DNA from: an uncultured Bacilli bacterium
GTDB lineage: Bacteria > Bacillota_I > Bacilli_A > RF39 > UBA660
Assembly (NCBI GenBank): GCA_947631295.1
Contig: CANRKU010000012.1
Span: forward strand, 1 to 35,459
Direction: 5' to 3'
Length of the DNA stretch: 35,459 nucleotides
The notes under the pieces were generated by a model. The model saw only the letters and a program-made list of their open reading frames with translations, was not told the origin of the DNA and did not search any database. Both the position numbers and the translations under genes were made by a program. Below, one piece after another: positions 15,548 through 21,943 of the stretch (positions are counted from its first letter, which is position 1; every line of letters begins with the position of its first letter).

Positions 15548-16357
15548 TTATTTTTTCGTTTTGAATATTTTCAAAATCACTGTTTCCATGATACCAATTA
15601 TCATAAGGATAATGGCTATTAAATTCAACCTTGATAGTAGTTTACTTAAAATTTCTGTTAAAAAGCTGGATATTTCTTTATTCAAAATCATAATGTTATT
15701 AATATTGATACTATTTTTGAAGAAATAACATCCAATAAAAATTAGAAATGCTGTTGTAAAGAACGGAATAGCAAATACTTCTTTTTTTAGATAGAATTTT
15801 ATAAATAAACTTAGTAATATCGTAGTAATTAGTAAAGCTATTACTGCTATATTAACATAAGTAATTACTTTATTTAATTTTCCTTTTACCAAGTTTAAAT
15901 TTCCAGATAAACTTACTTTAGATTGGTATACATCTGCTATTTGATCGACAAAACGATCTAATGATGTTTGATCAGCAACTTTAATGTTGTTTTTTTCCAA
16001 ATAAGCTGCAACATTATTTTCTAAGTTCTCTTTTAACTCGGTTGTGTCAATATTCATATCTTGATTACGATATATGGAAGTAATAATTGTATGCATATCT
16101 TTTTCAATCATATCTGTTGTATAAATATTATTTAATACTTCTTCATCTAATCCAGATTGAATAATGTAATTAGACATTTCATCCAGAATTGTTTTGGATA
16201 ATTTTTCGAAATATCCTGTTTTTTCGAATTGTTTTAACATATATTTTTCACTCAGGATGGTAAGGCGTAGTGTGGTAAGTAGTACTAATAGTAAGAAAAC
16301 AATTGATAAAATGAACTTACATAAATAATGTAAAATCATACGCATTCTAACTTTCAT
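15548..16357 (-). CDS. Four-span membrane protein of the sortase operon
   Basis: A 269-residue membrane protein of unknown family. A first span (about 12-34) is followed by a predicted extracytoplasmic helical domain of about 130 residues (35-165), then three spans (about 168-188, 196-213 and 242-263). The frame can be read from a GTG at 16366, but GTAGGTGA lies five bases before the ATG at 16357, which is the better start. It overlaps the end of the sortase gene by 11 bases, so the two are translated in a coupled way. A job in presenting or stabilising the sortase or its substrate is plausible from context only. The operon terminator follows. Confidence 0.75.
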   Translation of the reverse strand: MKVRMRMILHYLCKFILSIVFLLLVLLTTLRLTILSEKYMLKQFEKTGYFEKLSKTILDEMSNYIIQSGLDEEVLNNIYTTDMIEKDMHTIITSIYRNQDMNIDTTELKENLENNVAAYLEKNNIKVADQTSLDRFVDQIADVYQSKVSLSGNLNLVKGKLNKVITYVNIAVIALLITTILLSLFIKFYLKKEVFAIPFFTTAFLIFIGCYFFKNSININNIMILNKEISSFLTEILSKLLSRLNLIAIILMIIGIMETVILKIFKTKK

Positions 16358-16991
16358 GTTCTTCACCTACTAACTTTGCATAAACAACATATCTCTTATC
16401 CTTATGCCCTACTACGTTAACTGGATAACATGTATACATAATCAATTCTTCTTTATCTGTCTGGATGGCTAAACTATCCGTATCAGTATCTTTAATAATT
16501 TTAGTATTTGTTACCTCATAAGTATAAGTTCCATAACTAGCATATACGATAACTTTATCTCCTATTTTTAACTGTGGTAATCTCATAAAATGTTGACTAC
16601 TATTATGAGCAGCAAAAATAATGGTAGATCCTTCTCCTGGATAATAGCTTCCTGCATAGTGCCCTATTCCATATTTTATAATATCTAAGGTATCACCCTG
16701 ATATACAGGAGCTTCCATATTGATACTAGGGATGTTTAAAGTAGCCCAAATAGTACCCCAAGATGGATAACTTGCTAATTTCTTTTTTACAGAATCAAAG
16801 CTAATTTCTTGACTCTCACTATCTTCACCTGTTTTATCCATAACTGTAATCATATTGATTAACGATATGTAACGTTGAATCTTATTTCCACATGTTAAAT
16901 TGATGATTACAATCAAGAAACAGGCAAAGAAAAAGGCAACTGCTAATTGCTTAGCAATTACCCCAAATATCTGAATTATTTTCTTAAGCAT
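16347..16991 (-). CDS. Class D-like sortase
   Basis: A transpeptidase of 214 residues. An N-terminal membrane anchor (about 10-33) is followed by the sortase barrel with catalytic His129 (AAHNSS), Cys188 (MYTCYP) and Arg200 (DKRYVVY). Length, single N-terminal span and the TCYP motif fit class D best. It would cut a sorting signal and link the protein to peptidoglycan or to another protein. The ATG at 16991 overlaps the stop of the surface-protein gene (ATGCTTAA), a tight coupling; a TTG at 17003 is the alternative and has no better ribosome site. The gene just before encodes the likely substrate, although that protein lacks LPXTG. Confidence 0.92.
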   Translation of the reverse strand: MLKKIIQIFGVIAKQLAVAFFFACFLIVIINLTCGNKIQRYISLINMITVMDKTGEDSESQEISFDSVKKKLASYPSWGTIWATLNIPSINMEAPVYQGDTLDIIKYGIGHYAGSYYPGEGSTIIFAAHNSSQHFMRLPQLKIGDKVIVYASYGTYTYEVTNTKIIKDTDTDSLAIQTDKEELIMYTCYPVNVVGHKDKRYVVYAKLVGEEHES

Positions 16992-17505
16992 TTGCTTTAG
17001 CAATCTTTCTTGTAGCTACAGCGATTCCTAATACAGAAACGATTCCAGCAACCATTAAGATAGCACTATTATCAGTATATTTGATTAAATCAGTAACTCT
17101 TGACCATTCAGCACCAGTGTTAGGATTGTATACAACTACAGTTCCATCTTCAGCTACATTCATTTTAACAGAAGTATTTGCAGAAATTTCAGCTACTTTG
17201 TCAAGAATTGTGTTTTTAGCAGTAGAGCTTAATTTTTTAACATCTTTTACTCCACTTTCTTCAACAACTTTAACTGCTTCATCAACTTTTTGAGCGATAA
17301 AGTCAGCATCGTCTGCAGAAACTTCGAATGTATCTAAATAATCACTAATTTGCTTAACAACTGATGCGTCAGCTTTGTATTCAACACCATTAATTGTATA
17401 AGTCTTAGTTAATTTAGCTTTTAATTCGCTTTCTGACATTGCACTTACATTAGTAGCTCCTAATACTAGAACTGCTGCTAATACTGTTAAAAATGCTTTT
17501 TTCAT
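16984..17505 (-). CDS. Secreted surface protein, likely sortase partner
   Basis: A 173-residue exported protein. A signal peptide (1-22, ending VSA) precedes a polar, mainly helical region rich in Lys, Val, Asp and Ala. The C terminus has the layout of a wall-sorting signal: LIKYTDNS (140-147), a hydrophobic stretch (about 148-164) and a basic tail RKIAK. LIKYTDNS occupies the place of LPKTGDNS in normal sorting signals, but the Pro, Thr and Gly positions are changed. AAGGAGAGG before the ATG and a consensus promoter suggest strong expression, and its base composition is less AT-rich than its neighbours. It is first in the operon with the sortase. It could be a noncanonical sortase substrate or simply a membrane-anchored protein. 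I do not recognise the mature domain. Confidence 0.8.
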   Translation of the reverse strand: MKKAFLTVLAAVLVLGATNVSAMSESELKAKLTKTYTINGVEYKADASVVKQISDYLDTFEVSADDADFIAQKVDEAVKVVEESGVKDVKKLSSTAKNTILDKVAEISANTSVKMNVAEDGTVVVYNPNTGAEWSRVTDLIKYTDNSAILMVAGIVSVLGIAVATRKIAKANA

Positions 17506-17538
17506 AAAATCCTCTCCTTTTCTTAAATTTACAATTCT

Positions 17539-17567
17539 ATTTTATCCTTATCATTTCTAAAAGTCAA
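17539..17567 (-). promoter_or_regulatory. Strong sigma-A promoter of the sortase operon
   Basis: On the minus strand: TTGACT (17562-17567), 17 bases, TAAAAT (17539-17544), 33 bases before the ATG. An inverted repeat lies just upstream of the -35 box. Confidence 0.75.
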
Positions 17568-17574
17568 GTATTTA

Positions 17575-17608
17575 TTACATAAATTTATATTTTTGTCTAT
17601 TTATGTAA
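17575..17608. repeat. Inverted repeat upstream of the sortase operon promoter
   Basis: A perfect 9-bp inverted repeat TTACATAAA/TTTATGTAA (17575-17583 with 17600-17608) separated by 16 bases, ending seven bases upstream of the -35 box. A possible activator or repressor site; AT-richness means chance cannot be excluded. Confidence 0.4.
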
Positions 17609-17671
17609 AGAAAAATGCCTATCTTTTATAATTTTAAGGTACTATCCATATTAATTTTATACAAAAAATGA

Positions 17672-17719
17672 AAAAAAATACTAAAATAAGCATAATTTTT
17701 CTTGTTTTAGTATTTTTTT
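17672..17719. terminator. Long terminator hairpin after VanZ copy 2
   Basis: A perfect 15-bp stem (17672-17686 with 17705-17719) around an 18-base loop, A/T tracts on both sides, overlapping the VanZ stop codon. It could work in both directions. Confidence 0.8.
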
Positions 17720-18211
17720 CTTGAAATTCAATAATTTATAGCATGATAGATAGAAAATAGTTGCAATCATTGCTCCTGTCATATCAATCATTACATCTCG
17801 AAATTGTCCGGTTCTTCCTAAGATAAATGTTTGATGATATTCATCTAAGCATGCATAGATGAAGCATATAATTAATGATATGATAATGGATTTGGTTAAT
17901 TTTTTATTACCAATTCTAAAAACATTTAATAAAAGTAGCATTAATCCAAAATAAATACTCGCGTGCATACATTTTCTAAGTGGTGGATTTAACCATTCTA
18001 CTACTTGATTAATTCTTTCTTCAGTAGGATGTTTATCGGTTATTCCTATTTTATTAGTCGTTGCTACAGTTGCAATAATAACTTTATTGATTGTTCCTTT
18101 GCTCTTAGAATTTGATTCATAAGTATCCATGTTAGAAAAACAGAATACAATTCCCATCCATAATATAACTAATAAACCTGATATTAATATTTTCACACTT
18201 TTCTTTTTCAT
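17681..18211 (-). CDS. VanZ-family membrane protein (copy 2)
   Basis: A 176-residue membrane protein with the same plan as copy 1: an N-terminal span followed by FSNMDTYESNSKS, then RKCMHASIYFGLM and DEYHQTFILGRTGQFRDVMID. The sequences are clearly related but divergent, so this is an old duplication. The frame opens at 18256, but GAGAGTGAT just before the ATG at 18211 (MKKKSVKIL) marks the likely start. It has its own terminator. Function unknown; it lies immediately upstream of the sortase operon promoter. Confidence 0.85.
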   Translation of the reverse strand: MKKKSVKILISGLLVILWMGIVFCFSNMDTYESNSKSKGTINKVIIATVATTNKIGITDKHPTEERINQVVEWLNPPLRKCMHASIYFGLMLLLLNVFRIGNKKLTKSIIISLIICFIYACLDEYHQTFILGRTGQFRDVMIDMTGAMIATIFYLSCYKLLNFKKKILKQEKLCLF

Positions 18212-18338
18212 GTCATCACTCTCTTTATGATGATTTCTATTTTTAGGATTTCCCATTCTATGGTTTTTATCCTTACTATCATCATATTCATGATAACATA
18301 TTTTTAAGAGTATAGTAAATATTTTTAGTAATTTATTT

Positions 18339-18809
18339 TTATTTTTCGTTTATTTTGATAATTTCTTCTATCGATAAACCTGTACATTCTGAAATAATTT
18401 CTAATTCTATTTTTTTCTTTAACATAGATTTGGCCACTTCTATTTTATTTTGTTCTATTCCATCTTTATGGCCTTTATCGTAGCCTTCTTCTCTAGCTAA
18501 ATTGTTTCGATAATTTTCTTCTATCATTTCATTTACATAGGCGGTTACTATCTCTTTTGCTCTTGAATAATTAATGATATCTTTTCCTACTTCCTCTAAC
18601 ATATAATCTCCCTCCATTATCTTTCTTAATTCTTCTTCGTCTTCTATCAATAGCATTAATAAAGCTTTCTCATAGCGACTCATCTTTTCTTTATTATAAT
18701 ACTTTTGGTTAACATATGCTAGATTTATTTCTACTTTATAGATCTTTTCTTCTCCTACATTTAACTCTTTATCCCAAAATTGCATCTTTACTATTAACTC
18801 ATCATACAT
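18339..18809 (-). pseudogene. Remnant of a PD-(D/E)XK (Rpn/TIGR01784-type) transposase-nuclease
   Basis: The 156 codons match the C-terminal half of the recombination-promoting nuclease/putative transposase family: a YNKEKMSRYEKALLMLL block, EEELRKIMEGDYMLEEV, the Glu/Lys-rich helix with EGYDKGHKDGIEQNKIEVAKSMLK, and a terminal CTGLSIEEI helix. The N-terminal nuclease domain, which holds the catalytic Asp and Glu-x-Lys/Gln residues, is missing. The upstream 135 bases contain an in-frame TGA seven codons before the ATG and no trace of that domain. A degraded mobile-type gene is therefore the best reading. Lack of a ribosome site fits. Expression of a stable C-terminal fragment is the less likely alternative. 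Confidence 0.65.
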
Positions 18810-18909
18810 GAATCTAATCTTTTCATTATTTCAGTACATTTGCTTTTTGAACATACTACTTTTACATTTTTATTTATTTAAAAATTTAGTAACAATATTT
18901 TAAAAAGCA

Positions 18910-18967
18910 AAAAAAAATAAATTCTTGTTAGTAAAATAAAATATTTATTTACTATCCAAGAATTTAT
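18910..18967 (-). terminator. Long terminator after the toxin gene
   Basis: Nested stems, 11 bp (18917-18927 with 18957-18967) and 7 bp (18929-18935 with 18948-18954), followed on the minus strand by about eight T. It overlaps the end of the toxin gene. A shorter alternative hairpin CAAGAAT/ATTCTTG lies at 18957-18974. Confidence 0.75.
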
Positions 18968-19334
18968 ATTCTTGCTTTCTTAATTTTCTTTTAAGCTTAC
19001 TATGTTTATTTATATCGACTTTATATCCTTCATTAGATATTTTTATATAAGTATTTTCCATATTCTTCTTATATTCTGATAATACTTTATTTATCAATTT
19101 ATTTGCATCTTTTAAATTACCAATTATTCTAATGATTCCAAAATGCTTTCTATTCTTATATCTATCGAAATGATGATCTGAAGTTATGATACACATTTTA
19201 TTTTTATAAGCTATATTATAAACTTCTTCATCGGTTATACCTTGAAACTTTTGACTAACATTGATTACCTTATGTTTTGAAGATAAATTGTTGGAAATAT
19301 CTATTGGGATATTTTCATCACATAATAATTTCAT
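18945..19334 (-). CDS. DUF5615 PIN-like toxin
   Basis: A 129-residue protein with the DUF5615/Mut7-C type PIN-like core in residues 1-80. Acidic residues expected at the active site are seen in CDENIP (Asp6, Glu7), GITDEEV (Asp35, Glu36) and TSDHHFD (Asp53, Asp57). Such proteins are predicted Mg-dependent RNases and form toxin-antitoxin pairs with DUF433 proteins, exactly as here. The basic C-terminal tail (about 100-129, many Lys and Arg) is longer than the core family needs and may bind RNA. It starts eight bases after the antitoxin gene. The target RNA is unknown. Confidence 0.85.
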   Translation of the reverse strand: MKLLCDENIPIDISNNLSSKHKVINVSQKFQGITDEEVYNIAYKNKMCIITSDHHFDRYKNRKHFGIIRIIGNLKDANKLINKVLSEYKKNMENTYIKISNEGYKVDINKHSKLKRKLRKQEYKFLDSK

Positions 19335-19342
19335 TTACAATC

Positions 19343-19732
19343 TTATCTGTTACGGTTAAAATTTTTAGAAATATCAAAGATAAAATTCCATTTTCTAGCT
19401 TCATATACAAGAGCAGCTAAAACTTGTTTTTCATCTTTTATCGTAGGAAAATTTTTCAAAACTTCTTCAATATTGTAGTCATCTTTAAGCATACGTATAA
19501 TATCTTTAGTGGAAATTCTAGTACCTTTGATAATTGCCATTCCAGATTTTATATTTTTATCTTTTATGATATTATCTTTTACGATTTCATCAAAGCGTGG
19601 ATCTTTTACTATAACTTTTAATAAAGTAAAATTTCTCCAAAATTCACGAAATCCATTAGCAGAATTGACCTTTTTAATATTGCCTTTATTTGAAAAATAT
19701 TCTTGACCTAATAACATTTCTGCATTGTACAT
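19343..19732 (-). CDS. DUF433 antitoxin
   Basis: A 129-residue protein. The C-terminal part (about 61-115) is a DUF433 helix-turn-helix-like domain with SGMAIIKGTRISTKDIIRML and YNIEEVLKNFP. The N-terminal 60 residues are an extra segment of unknown role, perhaps for DNA binding or toxin neutralisation. The frame opens at 19798, but a strong AGGAGGAG precedes the ATG at 19732 (MYNAEMLLG). It pairs with the DUF5615 gene in one operon. Antitoxins of this kind usually repress their own promoter, and a 12-bp inverted repeat flanks the promoter here. Confidence 0.85.
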   Translation of the reverse strand: MYNAEMLLGQEYFSNKGNIKKVNSANGFREFWRNFTLLKVIVKDPRFDEIVKDNIIKDKNIKSGMAIIKGTRISTKDIIRMLKDDYNIEEVLKNFPTIKDEKQVLAALVYEARKWNFIFDISKNFNRNR

Positions 19733-19761
19733 ATAATCTCCTCCTTTTATGAGATAATTAT

Positions 19762-19839
19762 AACATAAGTTAATCGCATATTCTAGTGATTTTACCAATT
19801 TCTGTCAATCCTTTTTATATATTTGTATTAACTTATGTT
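19762..19839. repeat. 12-bp inverted repeat flanking the toxin-antitoxin promoter
   Basis: AACATAAGTTAA at 19762-19773 and its exact complement TTAACTTATGTT at 19828-19839 lie almost symmetrically around the promoter (19780-19808). The layout suggests paired operator half-sites for autoregulation. Confidence 0.5.
19780..19808 (-). promoter_or_regulatory. Near-consensus promoter of the toxin-antitoxin operon
   Basis: On the minus strand: TTGACA (19803-19808), 17 bases, TAGAAT (19780-19785). A second -10-like TATAAT is at 19757-19762 but has no good -35 box. Confidence 0.8.
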
Positions 19840-19915
19840 GCAAATATATTTTTAGTACTATTATTATTATTTATAAAACTTTAGTAATGTATCATATCTA
19901 AATTATATGATTAAC

Positions 19916-20008
19916 TCAATATTTTATATTATTTCTAACAGTTGTTGCAAAATTTGCAATAACTGAATTGTCTAATTCTTCATATAATGATAACTTCTTT
20001 GCTATCAC
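19916..20008 (-). CDS. Mini-ORF of 30 codons with strong expression signals
   Basis: GTG at 20008 to TGA at 19916, encoding a peptide that starts MIAKKLSLYEELDNSVIANF. GGAGGTG lies just before the GTG, and a good promoter (TTTACA-17-TATAGT) lies 44 bases upstream, so translation is likely. I recognise no family. It may be a genuine small protein, a leader peptide, or the intact 5' end of a lost gene in this remnant-rich stretch. The coding region contains a 27-base palindrome. No terminator is visible between it and the toxin-antitoxin promoter, so read-through into that operon is possible. It occupies part of the gap 19840-20285. Confidence 0.45.
   Translation of the reverse strand: MIAKKLSLYEELDNSVIANFATTVRNNIKY
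19939..19965. repeat. 27-base near-perfect palindrome
   Basis: Arms CAGTTGTTGCAAA (19939-19951) and TTTGCAATAACTG (19953-19965) around one central A, with a single mismatch. The inner TTGCAAA/TTTGCAA is perfect. Another GTTGCAAA occurs at 19837-19844. The odd-centred dyad looks like a repressor site, or a hairpin within the mini-ORF message. Confidence 0.5.
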
Positions 20009-20051
20009 AATTCACCTCCATTCTTTTCTTCTGATTACTGCAATCAACCCC

Positions 20052-20080
20052 ACTATAACAGGAACAAATTAGAATGTAAA
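20052..20080 (-). promoter_or_regulatory. Sigma-A promoter of the mini-ORF
   Basis: On the minus strand: TTTACA (20075-20080), 17 bases, TATAGT (20052-20057). The 14-base palindrome TTTCAATATTGAAA (20090-20103) lies nine bases upstream of the -35 box. Confidence 0.65.
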
Positions 20081-20109
20081 ATGACCATTTTTCAATATTG
20101 AAATAAAAG

Positions 20110-20166
20110 AAAAAAAGAATATTTAAAATTCCCTAAAGAAAATTTCAATATTCCCATTCTTTTTTT
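20110..20166. terminator. Terminator at the end of the polysaccharide operon
   Basis: An 11-bp outer stem (20110-20120 with 20156-20166) enclosing a second AT-rich imperfect stem, flanked by A- and T-runs. It would end the leftward operon about 120 bases after the RmlC-RmlD stop. Confidence 0.65.
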
Positions 20167-20211
20167 ATCTTCATAATTTCATTTTATATTTTTTTATTTT
20201 TTTGTTATTTA

Positions 20212-20233
20212 TTTGTTTAGTGTACTAAACAAA
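20212..20233. repeat. 22-base palindrome downstream of the RmlC-RmlD gene
   Basis: Arms TTTGTTTAGT (20212-20221) and ACTAAACAAA (20224-20233) with two central bases. No T-run follows on either strand, so it is not an ordinary terminator; it looks more like an operator or an RNA-stabilising 3' hairpin. Confidence 0.5.
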
Positions 20234-20285
20234 AATGCCTAAGTACTTATTTTTTAGCAACAATAATAATTTGATGTTAAATTAT

Positions 20286-21731
20286 TTATTTCTTTAATAT
20301 TTTTGCTTTCTTTAATTCTTCACAATAACGATCTGTAGCTGATTGCCAAGATGGTAACTTTGCAAAGCCATTTTCTACTAATTTACTTTTATCTAATCTT
20401 GAATTTCTAGGTCTATATGCTTGTTTCGTGTTAGTTAGTTCTAAATATTCTTCAGTAGTAACGGGATGAATTTTCGTATTTTTTCCGTTACTTTCCATAA
20501 TATATTTCGCAAATTCTGCCCAAGAACAGTATCCTTCATTATTTACATGATAAGTACCATATTTATTTGTTTCAGCCATTTCTACTAATAATTTAGCTAA
20601 ATCAACTGTATAAGTTGGACTTCCAATTTGATCATTTACTACATTTAAATCTGTTTTTGTATCTGAAAGTTTTAACATAGTTTTTATAAAATTATTTCCA
20701 TTAATTCCAAATACCCAAGATATTCTTGTAATAAAATGATTAGGATTTCTTCTAACTTCTTCTTCTCCTAAATATTTGGTTTTACCATAAACACTTTTTG
20801 GATTAACAGGATCATTTTCTAAATAAGGAGTATCTTTTGTTCCATCAAACACATAATCTGTAGACATATAAACAATTTTTGCTCCTACCTCTAAGGATGC
20901 ATCTACTAAATTTTTCGTACCAGTTACATTAACATTAGTTACAATATCTTCTATATCTTCAGCTTTATCAACTGCTGTCCATGCAGCACAATGGAAAATA
21001 ACATCTGGTTTATATTCTTTTACTATTGTTAGAACTTGTTCTCTATTCGTAATATCCATTTGATCAACATCTAAGGCAAGAATATCATATTCTCCTCTAT
21101 TATTTAATTCTCTTACAATATCATATCCTAGTTGTCCTTTCACACCAGTTATCAAATAACGTTTTGATTCTCGTTGAAAATTAATAGTACTATTTTCTAG
21201 TGTTTCTCTTACTTCATCTTTAGAAGATAAAATTGGTTTTTCAATTTCATATTTTTTAAATATTTGATCCCAATTAATGTTTAACTCAGGATCATTCCAA
21301 AGAATTCCTCCTTCTAAGCGTGGCATATATTCATTATCTACATAATACTCAAATATGGTATCTTCTTTTAAAGATATAAATCCATGTGCAAATCCTCTTG
21401 GAACATATAACATTCTTCCATTTTCAGGAGTTAATTCTACGCTTGTCCATTGTTTATATGTTTTAGAATCTTTTCTTATATCTACTACAACATCTAATAC
21501 TGCTCCTCTATGGCATCTAACTACTTTAGCTTGACAATAAGGGTCATTTTGAAAATGTAATCCTCTTACAATTCCTTTTCCACTTAAAGAATCACTTACT
21601 TGAAAAATTCGATTAAATCCAAGTTCTTTTAAATCTTTTTCAGTAATAGATTCAAAATAACCTCTTTCATCCCCAAATCTTTGAGGTTCCAAAATATAGC
21701 AGTCTAATAAATTAGTTTCTATTTTTTTCAT
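20286..21731 (-). CDS. Fused dTDP-4-dehydrorhamnose 3,5-epimerase / dTDP-4-dehydrorhamnose reductase (RmlC-RmlD)
   Basis: A 481-residue fusion. Residues 1-185 are RmlC (RGLHFQ with His59, VVVDIR, VPRGFAHGF, FEYYVDNEY), which inverts C3 and C5 of the dTDP-4-keto sugar. Residues about 190-481 are RmlD, an NAD(P)H Rossmann reductase with TGVKGQLG (195-202), STDYVFDGT and YGKTK (Tyr315, Lys319). Together they make dTDP-L-rhamnose, or a related deoxysugar, from the RmlB product. RmlA and RmlB are not in the window. The fusion is known in some Firmicutes. It is the last gene of the polysaccharide operon but is separated from it by 210 bases holding a gene remnant and a possible promoter, so it may be controlled independently. 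Confidence 0.93.
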   Translation of the reverse strand: MKKIETNLLDCYILEPQRFGDERGYFESITEKDLKELGFNRIFQVSDSLSGKGIVRGLHFQNDPYCQAKVVRCHRGAVLDVVVDIRKDSKTYKQWTSVELTPENGRMLYVPRGFAHGFISLKEDTIFEYYVDNEYMPRLEGGILWNDPELNINWDQIFKKYEIEKPILSSKDEVRETLENSTINFQRESKRYLITGVKGQLGYDIVRELNNRGEYDILALDVDQMDITNREQVLTIVKEYKPDVIFHCAAWTAVDKAEDIEDIVTNVNVTGTKNLVDASLEVGAKIVYMSTDYVFDGTKDTPYLENDPVNPKSVYGKTKYLGEEEVRRNPNHFITRISWVFGINGNNFIKTMLKLSDTKTDLNVVNDQIGSPTYTVDLAKLLVEMAETNKYGTYHVNNEGYCSWAEFAKYIMESNGKNTKIHPVTTEEYLELTNTKQAYRPRNSRLDKSKLVENGFAKLPSWQSATDRYCEELKKAKILKK

Positions 21732-21796
21732 ATGCTATTTTTTTCCTTTCTAACATCATTTATTTCCTTCTCAAAAATAAATTCTATAATGTAATA

Positions 21797-21805
21797 AGTA
21801 TATCA
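21797..21805 (-). promoter_or_regulatory. Possible extended -10 promoter of the RmlC-RmlD gene
   Basis: On the minus strand TGATATACT: TATACT (21797-21802) with an extended TG; only a weak -35 box (TGATTT) lies 17 bases upstream. Confidence 0.45.
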
Positions 21806-21844
21806 TATTCTTAAGATAAAATCATAGTTCCTCAATATTCCTTC

Positions 21845-21943
21845 TTAATCTCTAGTATAAACTTTATCTAAACGATCCTTTATATTTTTATCTATTCTAT
21901 TAGCAACAATTATATCGCTCATCATTTTAAATTTTTCTAAATC
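21845..21943 (-). pseudogene. 3' remnant of a UDP-glucose 6-dehydrogenase gene
   Basis: In one frame, 32 codons before a TAA read as the C terminus of UDP-glucose 6-dehydrogenase: DLEKF, then SDIIVANR, then DKVYTRD at the end. This matches the family's conserved end (SDxIVANR followed by DKVYTRDLF), apart from the missing last residues. Nothing upstream of it is Ugd-like: the frame joins directly onto the 3' end of the acyltransferase gene, whose TGA is at 21942. It has no start codon context or ribosome site. It is best read as the scar of a recombination that replaced the genes to its right while the neighbouring rml gene stayed. Confidence 0.7.

Noticed and set aside
8159-17617. The 15-mer ATGTAAAGAAAAATG occurs at 8159-8173 and 17603-17617
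   Set aside because: It is A-rich, and repeats of this length are expected by chance in a 35-kb sequence of this composition. The two contexts (an acyl ligase -35 box and an inverted repeat) differ.
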